Shown here: piece after piece, positions 18,347 to 27,354 of the stretch | Layout of the letters: every line of letters starts with the position of its first letter | Position numbering within the stretch: the stretch's first letter is position 1 | Assembly (NCBI GenBank): GCA_014859685.1 | Contig: JACUTU010000001.1 | Span: 439,300 to 503,299 of the forward strand | Source of the DNA: Sulfurospirillum sp. | GTDB taxonomy: Bacteria > Campylobacterota > Campylobacteria > Campylobacterales > Sulfurospirillaceae | DNA: 64,000 nt | Direction of reading: 5' to 3' | Position numbers and translations under genes: made by a program | Notes under the pieces: model-generated | Database searches by the model: none | The model's input: only the letters and a program-made list of their open reading frames with translations | Told to the model about the DNA's origin: nothing

Positions 18347-19135
18347 TTAAAAAACAATTTTTTCTTGTCCAATTTTGTAAAGCGCAAAGTCATATATCAA
18401 AGGATCTTCACTGTTGCTTTTTTTGAGATTTTCTGTAAGTTCTAAGACGGCTTTAAAATCATATGATTTTCTTTTGATAAGCCCCAATTTTTGCCCGATA
18501 TGAAAAGTATGCGTATCGAGTGGCATCAGCAAATCTTTTGTTTGCACTTTGCTCCACAAGCCCATATCTAAGCAATCTTTTCGCACCATCCAACGCAAAT
18601 ACATCATCCATCGCTTAAGTGTCGATTTGTTTGTACATGTAGGAGGTTTTGAGAGTAAAAATTCATATCCTTTAGAGCGATATGGATTTGTGTCATATAG
18701 TGCGCAAATGCTTACATGTAAGCCTTCAAGAATAGAATTTTTTTGAACATAACCTTGTAAAAACAGATCTTCAAGCTTCTCTTTTTTGCTTAAAATACTC
18801 AGCGTATGGAACAATGCTATAATATCTTTTGCACTTTGAAACCTATAGCGATGATTTTGTAAGCCTTGTTCAATCGCACTAAAATCCTGCTTCAAAAGTG
18901 AAAAATCAAGCGATCTTAAAAAATTTACGATTGAGCGTACATTCCCATATGAAAAAAGTGCGCAAATGAGTGCGATATACTCATCATTGTATTTTTTAGC
19001 AACTATAAGCGGGTCTAAATTTGTCTCACTAATGGCGTTTTGCGTATCTCGTTTTTGTACCTGTGCATCTAAAAAAGCAAATACTTTATCCAATTTGCAA
19101 GTCTTTTGAATTTGTTTTACTTTGCAAATAATCAC
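18347..19135 (-). CDS. TIGR02757/DUF2400 family protein
   Basis: A 262-aa soluble protein of a conserved bacterial family of unknown function. Family-like stretches are LICALFSYGNVRSIVNFL, NPYRSKGYEFLLSKPP, LKRWMMYLRWMVRKD and LMPLDTHTFHIGQKLGL, which resemble the helical layout of DNA glycosylase-type HhH proteins. The longest frame overlaps the ABC permease gene by 50 bases; a TTG at 19093 (LDKVFAFLDAQ) would shorten the overlap to 8 bases and may be the true start. Confidence 0.82.
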   Translation of the reverse strand: MIICKVKQIQKTCKLDKVFAFLDAQVQKRDTQNAISETNLDPLIVAKKYNDEYIALICALFSYGNVRSIVNFLRSLDFSLLKQDFSAIEQGLQNHRYRFQSAKDIIALFHTLSILSKKEKLEDLFLQGYVQKNSILEGLHVSICALYDTNPYRSKGYEFLLSKPPTCTNKSTLKRWMMYLRWMVRKDCLDMGLWSKVQTKDLLMPLDTHTFHIGQKLGLIKRKSYDFKAVLELTENLKKSNSEDPLIYDFALYKIGQEKIVF

Positions 19136-19892
19136 TTATATTGATGAGCGAGTAAGTCACGATAAAGATCATAAGTCCTGGAAAAAAACTCAACCACCAT
19201 GCTATATCAATCACCTCTTTTCCCTCACTAAGCATCGTTCCCCAACTAATTTGTGGTGGATTTATCCCTATGCCTAAAAAAGAAAGTCCACTCTCAGCAA
19301 GGATGGCACCACTAATTCCAAAAGTGAAACTGATAAAAAATATAGGAGCAAGCAAGGGGGCGAAATATTTGAAGATGATTTTTAATTTACTCACTCTTGC
19401 AAGAGTTAAAATCTTGATATAAGGAGCATTAGATATCGCAAAGCTCTCAGAACGAATGAGCCTCGCCATCCCCATCCAGCCCGTTATAGAGATCACAAAA
19501 ACCAATACCCACAAAGAAGCATTGATATAACTCACGAGTGCAAGTAGAAGAAAAAAAGTTGGAAAAGTGAGAAAAAGATCAATTAAAACAACGATAATTT
19601 TGTCTGTATTTTTTTGAAAAAAACCAGCACTCACACCGACACTTAAGCCTATAAAGCTAGTTATTATCGAACTTAAAAGTCCGATGCTCAAAGAGATTTG
19701 CCCTCCTTGTAAAACCCTTGCTAAGACATCTCTCCCAAGCCTATCTGTACCAAAAAGATGCTGCATGGATGGCGGCAATAAAACGGCTTGCGTATTGAGT
19801 TCATACGCATTAACGCTATAAAAATACGCACCAAAAAAGCAAGCAAAAACAATAAGAACTATGCAAAACAGACTAAAAAATGGAGGCTTCAC
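19086..19892 (-). CDS. ABC transporter permease (DppC/OppC family)
   Basis: Inner-membrane permease of the peptide/nickel importer type. The 268-aa protein has one N-terminal helix, the typical PPSMQHLFGTDRLGRDVLARVL periplasmic stretch read here as HLFGTDRLGRDVLARVLQGG, then five helices, and the EAA loop for ATPase contact at about 145-165 (ARLIRSESFAISNAPYI). It ends with the usual SGLSFLGIGINPPQISWGTM. It is unusual that no partner permease, ATPase or binding protein lies next to it; its start overlaps the flgK stop by one base. Confidence 0.88.
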   Translation of the reverse strand: MKPPFFSLFCIVLIVFACFFGAYFYSVNAYELNTQAVLLPPSMQHLFGTDRLGRDVLARVLQGGQISLSIGLLSSIITSFIGLSVGVSAGFFQKNTDKIIVVLIDLFLTFPTFFLLLALVSYINASLWVLVFVISITGWMGMARLIRSESFAISNAPYIKILTLARVSKLKIIFKYFAPLLAPIFFISFTFGISGAILAESGLSFLGIGINPPQISWGTMLSEGKEVIDIAWWLSFFPGLMIFIVTYSLINISDYLQSKTNSKDLQIG

Positions 19893-21760
19893 TACTGTTT
19901 GATGCCTAAAAGCGTATTGAGCATTTGATCGATTGTTGTGATAACTTTTGCATTGGCACCATAGGCAGTTTGAAACTTCATCAAATCAGCAAGTTCCTCA
20001 TCTATATTTACTCCGCTAATGGATTGAAACTCTGCATTGATAGTATTAAATAATGCCTCACTTGTTTGGAATCGTCTGCCTATACTCTCACCATCGGTTG
20101 AAATCTCTGTAGTAACAAAACGATAAAATCCTTCAATACTTTCAGTAATACTTGCACCATTTTTACGGTTAAATTCAAGCGTTTCGTATTGTAATTGCAC
20201 CATAGCATTGGCAACATCATTGTTTCCATCTATCGGTGCTGCATATGCGTTGAGCTTATCTGGATCGTCTTGATACGCTCTTGCAACTTGCATATTGCTC
20301 GCACTATCGCCTTGTAAAAATTGGCTGATACCAACAACGCCAGGAAAATTGGTGCCATTATCTTCAAATGCAATCTTATAGCCTTTGAGTGCATTTTGAT
20401 CTTTTGGCTGAATGCTTAAAGTGCCTGTTTTGCTATTTGGATCATACGAATAAATTGCTTTAAAATAATCATCGATATCATTTGTAGTATTATTGTCACC
20501 GTTATCATCACTGTTTGTGTTGAATTGTGCGATGATACTATTTGAATCTGAAGCTTTATCCATAGTAGTTGCAGGATTTATCGTGATCGTTTTTCGAGCC
20601 ACCTCTTTACCTGCATTGTCATACACGATTAGAGCAAAAGATCCATCATTGATATTTTGCGCATAATTGCTCAACACTGTATCTTCTTTAAGATCAACAA
20701 GCGGGATTGAACTCATCTGTGTTTGCGCACTTTGTGCATAAATATTGTTTGTTTGTTCGATAAAAGTTTTTGCAAAAGTATCAAGATCATCTATATATTT
20801 TTGCAGCGTTCCATCTGTTGGAAACCCTGAATTTACCTGTGGATCTATCCGTCTACCTCGCAAATCCAGCATCGCGCCAACTTTTCCGCCCCATAATTTT
20901 TCAGTTATCTCTATGCGTGATCCATCTTGTGATTCTGAATAAATCGAATAATAATTACTCTCATTAGTGCTATTTTCAATAACGATAGGATGAAATGTCA
21001 TGCCATCTACAAAAGAGTTTCCAGCGATATTCATATGGTAGCCAGTTCCTTGATCAGTGAGGTTTGCATCAACACTATTTTCACTCAGTAAATCGCCCTT
21101 AAAAACAGAGATATTTATAAGATCTGAGAGTGTGAGTTCAAGCTGATCTCTTTGATCTCGAAGATCATTGGCTCTACTTGTATCAAGTGCTTCCGCCCTT
21201 CCTATGGCTTTATTGAGATTTACTATCTCTTGACCTATGCGATTCATTTCATCAACATTTGTTTTTAACTGTTCATTTATAGAAGTTTGCAAGGCACGCA
21301 CATTGTCTCGTGAAAAAGAGAGATTGTTTGCTAGTGTTTGAGCGTTTTGTACAAGAGCAATCTTTTGCGCACCGTCATTTGCATTCGATGCGAGGTCATT
21401 CCATGAGGCAAAATAATTTTGTATATCCACGCCAATGCCTACATCTTGCAAATCTGGAAAATATTTTGAAATTTCTTCAAGTGATTTTTTTGTAAAAGTA
21501 TCATATGAGAGATTTGATGAGCTATCTTTGAGCCTTGAATATACAAATTCATCATGAATTCTCACGATAGTAGTCACGCTTACACCCGTCCCTATATCTC
21601 CAGGTGTACTATGAAATGGGGTACTCGCTTGTGTTACTAGTCTTTGTCTTGTGTAGTATTGGTTGTTTGCATTTGAGATATTGTGTCCAGAAGTTGCGAT
21701 ACCAATTTCTGATGCTTTTAAGCCAGAAGTGCCTGTATTGAGCGTACTAAAAAGACTCAT
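19892..21760 (-). CDS. flgK: Flagellar hook-associated protein 1
   Basis: FlgK forms the first junction layer between hook and filament. The N-terminus SLFSTLNTGTSGLKASEIGI followed by SGHNISNANNQYYTRQ is the conserved rod/hook signature, and the C-terminus repeats the pattern (LADLMKFQTAYGANAKVITTIDQMLNTLLGI). The variable middle contains calcium-type acidic stretches. 622 aa is in the family range. It is last in the minus-strand run flgI-flgJ-flgM-flgN-flgK, 1 base after the flgN-like gene. Confidence 0.96.
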   Translation of the reverse strand: MSLFSTLNTGTSGLKASEIGIATSGHNISNANNQYYTRQRLVTQASTPFHSTPGDIGTGVSVTTIVRIHDEFVYSRLKDSSSNLSYDTFTKKSLEEISKYFPDLQDVGIGVDIQNYFASWNDLASNANDGAQKIALVQNAQTLANNLSFSRDNVRALQTSINEQLKTNVDEMNRIGQEIVNLNKAIGRAEALDTSRANDLRDQRDQLELTLSDLINISVFKGDLLSENSVDANLTDQGTGYHMNIAGNSFVDGMTFHPIVIENSTNESNYYSIYSESQDGSRIEITEKLWGGKVGAMLDLRGRRIDPQVNSGFPTDGTLQKYIDDLDTFAKTFIEQTNNIYAQSAQTQMSSIPLVDLKEDTVLSNYAQNINDGSFALIVYDNAGKEVARKTITINPATTMDKASDSNSIIAQFNTNSDDNGDNNTTNDIDDYFKAIYSYDPNSKTGTLSIQPKDQNALKGYKIAFEDNGTNFPGVVGISQFLQGDSASNMQVARAYQDDPDKLNAYAAPIDGNNDVANAMVQLQYETLEFNRKNGASITESIEGFYRFVTTEISTDGESIGRRFQTSEALFNTINAEFQSISGVNIDEELADLMKFQTAYGANAKVITTIDQMLNTLLGIKQ

Positions 21761-21761
21761 A

Positions 21762-22193
21762 TTACGCCCTTATTTTCAATAAAGAAGCTGGTTTGTGATG
21801 TGACCTTTGATACCCTTCCATTTCTCGTGGAAAAACACTATCTAAAAGCGAATTATAAAACTCGCTGACACTCACCACAAATCGTGCATATTCTTTGTTT
21901 ACAGCTCGCAATGAGAGTAATTTTTCTTTGATGAGAGAAAGCATATCTTTTTGAGAAACATCTAAAATATCTTCCAAATCCCTATCTTTATTGGCATTTA
22001 CAAGTTTGAGAAGTTCATTATCAAGAAGTGATTTTTTATTTTCAAAAGAACGAACAAGATCATTTTTTATCCGAGTTCGATCAAATATGGCTTGGTGTTT
22101 TGCTTCTTTTATATCACAAATATCTTGCATTGTTAATGCTATAAGATTTTCTATGTCTTCTATAGAAGCTTGTAAATAGTGTGTTAACATCAT
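21762..22193 (-). CDS. flgN: FlgN-like flagellar export chaperone
   Basis: A 143-aa, fully helical protein with no membrane segment: YLQASIEDIENLIALTMQDI, a long coiled region with KNDLVRSFENKKSLLDNELL, and a C-terminal helix with EYARFVVSVSEFYNSLL. FlgN binds FlgK and FlgL before export, and this gene sits directly before flgK, which supports the call. Sequence conservation in this family is low, so identification rests on size, fold and position. The C-terminus is basic. Confidence 0.75.
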   Translation of the reverse strand: MMLTHYLQASIEDIENLIALTMQDICDIKEAKHQAIFDRTRIKNDLVRSFENKKSLLDNELLKLVNANKDRDLEDILDVSQKDMLSLIKEKLLSLRAVNKEYARFVVSVSEFYNSLLDSVFPREMEGYQRSHHKPASLLKIRA

Positions 22194-22208
22194 GTGTCCT
22201 TTTAAGGA

Positions 22209-22406
22209 CTACACCAAATCTCTTACGATAGCCTGTGCTGTTTTTAGCAAATCAAATTTGTACTCGCCACCTTTGATCTGTTCTTTTAGAGATTCGACTT
22301 TGTCCAATTCTTTTGGTTTTGCAACAGGTTTTGCATCTTTGTTTTCCACATGTGATGCGATCTGTTGCGTATATGCTGCACTGCTAGCGGCAACTTTTGA
22401 AATCAT
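22209..22406 (-). CDS. flgM: Anti-sigma-28 factor FlgM
   Basis: FlgM holds sigma-28 (FliA) until the hook is finished. The 65-aa protein is short compared with enterobacterial FlgM (about 97) but matches the size in Helicobacter and Campylobacter. The conserved C-terminal helices are present: KVESLKEQIKGGEYKFDLLK then AQAIVRDLV. The N-terminal part is disordered and polar. It has its own sigma-28-type promoter overlapping the stop of the upstream flgJ gene, which would create feedback control. Confidence 0.9.
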   Translation of the reverse strand: MISKVAASSAAYTQQIASHVENKDAKPVAKPKELDKVESLKEQIKGGEYKFDLLKTAQAIVRDLV

Positions 22407-22439
22407 TTTTAAGCCTTTTTATAAAGTATTTTCAACCCT

Positions 22440-22465
22440 ATATCGTCAAAAATGATAAAACTTTA
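22440..22465 (-). promoter_or_regulatory. Sigma-28 (FliA) promoter for flgM
   Basis: Reading the minus strand: TAAA, then 16 bases, then CGATAT, matching the Campylobacterota sigma-28 pattern. The -10 lies 34 bases before the flgM ATG. The -35 end overlaps the flgJ stop codon, so the promoter is internal to the flgI-flgJ-flgM run. The flaG promoter at 24841 has the same pattern with a 17-base spacer. Confidence 0.7.
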
Positions 22466-22756
22466 ACCTCTTTCTTTCAAATGATTAAACAATAATTCAC
22501 TGAATCCAAATGTTCCGCTCATACTCTCACTCAAAGCATCGTTATACATTGAGCGGTAGATTTTATCGCCTGCATCTTTTTCAAAAAGTGTGTCTTCTTT
22601 CTTGAGTGAAATATCTAAAATCTTTTTAATAAAAAATGCTTCAAATTTATCAGTTTGTTCTTTGAGTTTTGTATCATTTTCAGAATCTATCTTCACGCTT
22701 TCTTTGCGTGTATTTGCCTGCATAAGTGCGAGCGAATTATCTACTTGTAACATCAA
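22463..22756 (-). CDS. flgJ: Rod-binding protein (FlgJ N-terminal domain)
   Basis: A 97-aa protein equal to the rod-binding half of FlgJ only; the peptidoglycan-hydrolase half found in Salmonella is absent, as is usual in this phylum. Conserved features are KLKEQTDKFEAFFIKKILDI and the C-terminal YRSMYNDALSESMSGTFGFS. It helps cap the growing rod. The start overlaps the flgI stop by 4 bases, and the stop lies within the flgM promoter. Confidence 0.88.
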   Translation of the reverse strand: MMLQVDNSLALMQANTRKESVKIDSENDTKLKEQTDKFEAFFIKKILDISLKKEDTLFEKDAGDKIYRSMYNDALSESMSGTFGFSELLFNHLKERG

Positions 22757-23811
22757 ATGACCTCCAAAGTTGCTCGAATGGCACCAGCTCTTTTGATATT
22801 TTGCAAAATTGCTATGATATCTTTTGGTTTTGCACCAAGTTTATGTAAAGCCCTTGTGAGATTTGCTACCGTAATCTTTCCATTTTGTATATTGAGCATA
22901 TTTTCATTTGTACCTATGTCCATACCATCTTTCATATCAACACTGTCTTTACCGATTTGAGCATCTGCATTTTGTGGATTTATCTTGATAGTAATTTCAC
23001 CATGCGTGATAACAACTGGGTCAAGTGTTATATTGATGCCTGAAACTATAGTTGCCGTTCGCTCATCGATGATGATTTTTTCCTCTTTGTCATACTTTAC
23101 ATTTACTTCAAGTGCTTGGGCTAAAAACTCAACCATCGAGAGTGTTGTTGGTTTTTGAAGTTTTATCGTTCTTGCGTCTGTGGCGATTGCAACTTTATCT
23201 CCAAAAAAACCATTGAGTTCATCTTGGATGGAGATCGCTGTTTTAAAATTTGAACTTTTTAAACTAAGTTGTGCATAATCTTGGTGGTATAAATCATAAG
23301 GAATTTCTCGCTCGATTGTGGCTCCTGAAAAGATAACGCCAACCGTTGTATGATTTTTTGTTCCACCGCCTTTTTCATTCATACCGCCTATAGTTATAGC
23401 CCCTTGAGAAAGTGCGTAGATATTGCCATCAACTCCCTTGAGTGGTGTCAAGATAAGCGTTCCACCCTCAAGCGATTTTGCATCACCGATGGAAGATATC
23501 GATACATTTGTTTTATCACCTTGTCGTGAAAATGCTGGAAGTTTTGCTGTTACCATAACAGCAGCAACATTTTTTGATTTAATATCATTTGGTGATATTT
23601 TTACATTCACTGTTTGGAGCATATTTGATAAGGATTGGAGTGTAAATTTTGAAGAAGAGCCATCGCCTGTGCCATTAAGACCCACAACAAGCCCATAGCC
23701 TATGAGTTGGTTATCCCTCACACCTACTACATTGGCAACTTCGCTTACTTTTTCGCCAAAAGCAAAAGAGAGCAAAAAAACAAAAAGAAAAAATTTGATA
23801 AGTATTTGCAA
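22753..23811 (-). CDS. flgI: Flagellar P-ring protein
   Basis: FlgI forms the periplasmic P-ring bushing around the rod. It has a signal peptide (LIKFFLFVFLLSFAFG) and the strongly conserved opening NQLIGYGLVVGLNGTGDGSS, with FTLQSLSNML, KSKNVAAVMVTAKLP and TPLKGVDGNIYALSQGAI following. The C-terminus ends LGAKPKDIIAILQNIKRAGA. 352 aa is normal. It is first in the flg operon and has a perfect sigma-54 promoter 30 bases upstream of its start. Confidence 0.97.
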   Translation of the reverse strand: MQILIKFFLFVFLLSFAFGEKVSEVANVVGVRDNQLIGYGLVVGLNGTGDGSSSKFTLQSLSNMLQTVNVKISPNDIKSKNVAAVMVTAKLPAFSRQGDKTNVSISSIGDAKSLEGGTLILTPLKGVDGNIYALSQGAITIGGMNEKGGGTKNHTTVGVIFSGATIEREIPYDLYHQDYAQLSLKSSNFKTAISIQDELNGFFGDKVAIATDARTIKLQKPTTLSMVEFLAQALEVNVKYDKEEKIIIDERTATIVSGINITLDPVVITHGEITIKINPQNADAQIGKDSVDMKDGMDIGTNENMLNIQNGKITVANLTRALHKLGAKPKDIIAILQNIKRAGAIRATLEVI

Positions 23812-23840
23812 CGCATATCCTTTTTTGATTTGTCAATCAT

Positions 23841-23857
23841 AAGCAATATGCGTGCCA
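23841..23857 (-). promoter_or_regulatory. Sigma-54 (RpoN) promoter for the flgI operon
   Basis: On the minus strand the 17 bases TGGCACGCATATTGCTT match the RpoN consensus TGGCAC-N5-TTGCW exactly. It lies between the rsmD stop and the flgI ATG (23811), about 30 bases upstream, leaving a transcript start near 23830. RpoN with FlgRS-type regulators drives rod, ring and hook genes in Campylobacter and Helicobacter, which fits the downstream genes. Confidence 0.9.
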
Positions 23858-23859
23858 TC

Positions 23860-24435
23860 TTACATGTAGTAACTCAAAGAACTCTTGCCAAACTTTCTTG
23901 TTTTCTTACATGTAAATGAAGCAATCTGTTTGGGTACTTGAAAATCACTCATATGCTCAATGATGAACATATGAACTTTTTCTCTTGAAAACTTTGCGAT
24001 GAGTTGTGCGAGTTTTTCATACACATTTTCAAAATTTTCCCGAATACTAAAAGGCGGGTCAAGATAGATATATGCTGGGGCGTTAAGCTGCTGGAGTATT
24101 TGTGGCAAAAGAATAAAAGTATCTCCAAGCTTACATGTAGTCTCTTTTGGTGCTATTCTTATGCAATTTGCGCATAAAATATCGTATGCTTTTTTATCAA
24201 ATTCTATAAAATAAGCATGTTTTGCACCCCTAGAAACAGCTTCGAGTCCAACTGAACCACTTCCGCCAAATGCTTCTATAAAATTTTCGCCAACGATATC
24301 AAATTGAAGTGTATCAAAAAGTGAATCTTTCAGTATGGATTTAGTAGAGCGGGTGCTTTGTAAAGATGGAAGTTGCAGGGTTTTACCTTTGTATTTGCCT
24401 GCAACTATTCTCACATTCAAATCAGTTTTTTTCAT
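23860..24435 (-). CDS. rsmD: 16S rRNA (guanine966-N2)-methyltransferase
   Basis: RsmD methylates G966 in the small ribosomal subunit RNA. The 191-aa protein starts VRIVAGKYKGKTLQLPS, has the SAM-binding stretch IEAFGGSGSVGLEAVSRGA and the catalytic motif YIYLDPPFS. TRSTKSILKDSLFDTLQ near residue 40 is the family's RNA-side signature (usually RPTxxRVREALFN). It overlaps the upstream hypothetical gene by 14 bases. The TACATGTA palindrome occurs three times within or at the end of this gene. Confidence 0.93.
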   Translation of the reverse strand: MKKTDLNVRIVAGKYKGKTLQLPSLQSTRSTKSILKDSLFDTLQFDIVGENFIEAFGGSGSVGLEAVSRGAKHAYFIEFDKKAYDILCANCIRIAPKETTCKLGDTFILLPQILQQLNAPAYIYLDPPFSIRENFENVYEKLAQLIAKFSREKVHMFIIEHMSDFQVPKQIASFTCKKTRKFGKSSLSYYM

Positions 24436-24784
24436 AAAAATCTCGCAAAGTTTTTATAAGATTTTGCTGGAATTCTTTGACTTGTTCCTCAATTCGTGCC
24501 TCAAGAAGTGTAAAATCTACTTTTTGTAAAGCGATACTTTGAGGAGAATTCTGTGTGTTTAGCCTATTATAAAATTTTTCAACAGTGATATATAAAGTGC
24601 TTGTACTAAAAGGAATGCTGAGATTTCCACCCTCTTTTGCTATGTAGAAAAGTGGCTTATCAATTTGAATTTTTTGATCACTTATAACAAAATCGCACTG
24701 TTTGTAAGGTGCAATGAACTTTTTTAAAAAAATTTCTAATGATTTTTCTAAAAGCAATGAGCGACAAGCAAGTGCAATTTTCAT
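24422..24784 (-). CDS. Conserved hypothetical protein upstream of rsmD
   Basis: A 120-aa protein I do not recognise. It has no signal or membrane segment. The start MKIALACRSLLLEKSLEIFL resembles a small Rossmann-like strand-helix, and DFVISDQKIQIDKPLFYIAK and ALQKVDFTLLEARIEEQVKE follow; the C-terminus is helical. Its 14-base overlap with rsmD suggests translational coupling. Whether it takes part in rRNA modification is unknown. Confidence 0.7.
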   Translation of the reverse strand: MKIALACRSLLLEKSLEIFLKKFIAPYKQCDFVISDQKIQIDKPLFYIAKEGGNLSIPFSTSTLYITVEKFYNRLNTQNSPQSIALQKVDFTLLEARIEEQVKEFQQNLIKTLRDFYEKN

Positions 24785-24840
24785 TCACATATATCCTTAA
24801 AAAATTTTCTAATCATAGTATAAATCAAATAACAAAACTA

Positions 24841-24867
24841 TAAAGTTCTCAATTTTCTTGTCGATAT
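24841..24867 (+). promoter_or_regulatory. Sigma-28 (FliA) promoter for flaG-fliD-fliS
   Basis: TAAA at 24841, a 17-base spacer, then CGATAT at 24862-24867 match the sigma-28 pattern of Campylobacterota. It is 34 bases before the flaG ATG, which has a strong AAGGAGG ribosome binding site. In relatives flaG, fliD and fliS are FliA-dependent late genes. Confidence 0.65.
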
Positions 24868-24901
24868 ACCTTTAGAAAATTGTTATGTCAAGGAGGACAA
24901 G

Positions 24902-25273
24902 ATGGATATATTTAGTGTTGCAAATAAACAAGTTCAATCAACACAAGTAACACAAAGAAGTGAAGCGCCAATCCCAACAAGACCGGTTGAAAATACGCAC
25001 GAAACTGCAAAAACAGCCCGTGAGGCAAATATTCAAGACAAAGAAGAGATCACAAAGCAGCTTAATGACACGGTTGAAAAGCTCAACCAAAACATGGAAG
25101 CACTTGATACCAATATAAAATTTGGCTTCAACGACAAAATAAATGTTATGTTTGTCAATGTCATGGAGAGAAGTTCAGGAAAACTGATTCGCAAAATTCC
25201 ATCTGAAGAGGTTATGTCACTCGCAGAAAAAATGCAAGAGATCGTCGGGACTATCTTTGATAAGAAAGGATAA
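24902..25273 (+). CDS. flaG: Flagellar protein FlaG
   Basis: FlaG affects filament length in polar flagella. The 123-aa protein has a variable polar N-terminus, a coiled helix EEITKQLNDTVEKLNQNMEA, and the conserved beta C-terminal half: NIKFGFNDKINVMFVNVMER followed by GKLIRKIPSEEVMSLAEKMQ. A consensus ribosome binding site precedes it. The stop is 3 bases before fliD. Confidence 0.93.
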   Translation: MDIFSVANKQVQSTQVTQRSEAPIPTRPVENTHETAKTAREANIQDKEEITKQLNDTVEKLNQNMEALDTNIKFGFNDKINVMFVNVMERSSGKLIRKIPSEEVMSLAEKMQEIVGTIFDKKG

Positions 25274-25276
25274 ATC

Positions 25277-26956
25277 ATGGCATCTTCAATAAGTTCTTTA
25301 GGTATTGGTAGCGATGGGGTATTGAGTTTTGATGTTATAGATCAGCTCAGAAATGTTGATGAAAAAGCCCAAATAGCTCCTATCGATGACAAAATAGAAC
25401 AAAACACTACAAGGCAATCAGATCTATCTATTCTCACAACGCTCAGTGCGTCGCTCAAATCTGCGACGAGTGTTTTGGCTGATGAATTGACATATCTACA
25501 ACGAAGCAGCTCTACAAGCGATGATTCTGTAAGCATAAGTGCGCAAGCTGGCTCTAGCGTGCAAGATATAAATATTGTTGTAAATGCACTTGCTAAAAAT
25601 GACATCTATCAAAGTGATGTTTTTACTTCACAAAGCGCAACTTTTGCAACTGCGGCTGGTACACTCACATTTAATGTTGGTGGAGCAAAAACATACGATA
25701 TAGATATCACTACTGGTACAACGCTTAGTGAATTAAAAGATACAATTAATAACCAATTAGATGGGGTTGCAACAGCTTCGATTCTCAATGTTGGCAAAGA
25801 TGAGTATAGACTCATAATCAAAGCAGATGATACTGGCCTTGAAAATGCTATCACCATAAGTTCACTAGATACAAGCGCAAGTGATTTGGGATTTGATAAT
25901 GCAATAAATCACATCAACACTGCACAAGATGCCTCATTTAAATTTAACGGAGTTACAATTTCAAGAACTTCCAACACTATAGATGATCTTGTTGTGGGAT
26001 TGAGCTTGACGCTCAATAAAGTTCATAGCACTGATGAGAGCACTAACATAAAAATTACTCAAGACTGGAAAGATGCAAAAGATGCTATGAGTTCTCTTGT
26101 TGGAAAATACAACGAACTTATCAACAATCTTAATGAAACAACAAAATACAATAGCGATTTCAATATTGCTGGATCACTGCAAGGTGTGAGTGAAATCAAT
26201 TCACTCAAATCAAGTATAAACAGGCAATTGCTTACCTCAGATGAATTGGGTAGAAGCTTGGTAGATTATGGCATTAATCTCAACGAGGGTGGACTTTTAG
26301 AATTTAATTCAACTACTTTTGAAAGTAAAATCAGTGAAGATCCAAGGTCACTAGAGGATTTTCTCAGAGGGTCAACTACAGTTTTTCCAAATTCATATAG
26401 TGCGTTAAGCGTTTCAGCAACTGCATTCACTCTTTCTGGAAGTGATTTTAGTATCAATGGCACTCAAATTTCGCTCACTACAACTGGAAGTGATGCGCAA
26501 ACAAATGCTTTAACACTTTTACAAGCTATCAACAATGCAAACATTTCAGGCATAGAAGCTGTCATTAATCCAAATGGAACAAGTGTAAAAATTGTAAGTT
26601 CAGCAGGTTATGATATCAAAATTGAGGGAGATAGTGCAAAGCTTGAATTGATTGGAATGAGTGCTACAAATATAGCTGGAAAAAGCACCACAAGAGATGG
26701 TTTTTTTACTGATTTTAATGATCTTTTAAATTCTTATATCAATTCTAAAGATGGCATTCTCACTCTTTTAGATTCAAATTTTACTAACTTGAAAAATTCT
26801 TATATCAAAGAAAGAGCTTCGAGTATTCAAAGGTTAGATAGCAAATATGATACATTGGCACAAAGATTTGCATCGTATGATTCCATTATCAGCAAACTTA
26901 ATGGGCAGTTCCAATCTCTATCAATGATGATAGAACAGTCCTACTCAAAAAATTAA
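25277..26956 (+). CDS. fliD: Flagellar filament cap protein (hook-associated protein 2)
   Basis: FliD caps the filament tip and promotes flagellin folding. The 559-aa protein has the FliD N-terminal domain (IDQLRNVDEKAQIAPIDDKI; repeated TLS/ASL stretches), a central variable beta domain (about 100-400) and the C-terminal coiled domain (KNSYIKERASSIQRLDSKYD then LAQRFASYDSIISKLNGQ). Length is at the upper end of the family, as in relatives. It lies between flaG and fliS in the expected late operon. Confidence 0.95.
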   Translation: MASSISSLGIGSDGVLSFDVIDQLRNVDEKAQIAPIDDKIEQNTTRQSDLSILTTLSASLKSATSVLADELTYLQRSSSTSDDSVSISAQAGSSVQDINIVVNALAKNDIYQSDVFTSQSATFATAAGTLTFNVGGAKTYDIDITTGTTLSELKDTINNQLDGVATASILNVGKDEYRLIIKADDTGLENAITISSLDTSASDLGFDNAINHINTAQDASFKFNGVTISRTSNTIDDLVVGLSLTLNKVHSTDESTNIKITQDWKDAKDAMSSLVGKYNELINNLNETTKYNSDFNIAGSLQGVSEINSLKSSINRQLLTSDELGRSLVDYGINLNEGGLLEFNSTTFESKISEDPRSLEDFLRGSTTVFPNSYSALSVSATAFTLSGSDFSINGTQISLTTTGSDAQTNALTLLQAINNANISGIEAVINPNGTSVKIVSSAGYDIKIEGDSAKLELIGMSATNIAGKSTTRDGFFTDFNDLLNSYINSKDGILTLLDSNFTNLKNSYIKERASSIQRLDSKYDTLAQRFASYDSIISKLNGQFQSLSMMIEQSYSKN

Positions 26957-26973
26957 TAACACAAGGAAAAAAC

Positions 26974-27354
26974 ATGAGATCAAATTTAGCATACAATGCG
27001 TATTCACAAAATAATTTATCTATCGAGTCTTCTGAAAAATTGATCAAAATGCTTTATGAGGGTGTTTTACGGTTTACTTCTATGGGAAAACGCGCTATTG
27101 AGAGTGGAGATATCGAAAAGAGAGTATATTGGATCAATCGTAGCACAGCCATCTTTGCTGAGCTTATCAACTCACTGAATTATGATGGGGGCAATGTTGC
27201 ACATTATCTTAGCGGGCTTTATACACAACAACTCAAATTACTTGCCGAAGCAAATATCACAAACCAAACACAACCGCTTGATGAAGTCATACATGTAACA
27301 AGAGAACTTCTAAGTGTCTGGAATGAAGTAAACGCATATGATATGGTTGAATGA
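26974..27354 (+). CDS. fliS: Flagellin chaperone FliS
   Basis: FliS prevents cytoplasmic polymerisation of flagellin. The 126-aa helical protein begins SNLAYNAYSQNNLSIESSEK and has LIKMLYEGVLRFTSMGKRAI and IFAELINSLNYDGGNVAHYL, all typical. A ribosome binding site (AAGGAAAAA) lies just upstream. It overlaps the next small gene by 17 bases. Confidence 0.95.
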   Translation: MRSNLAYNAYSQNNLSIESSEKLIKMLYEGVLRFTSMGKRAIESGDIEKRVYWINRSTAIFAELINSLNYDGGNVAHYLSGLYTQQLKLLAEANITNQTQPLDEVIHVTRELLSVWNEVNAYDMVE

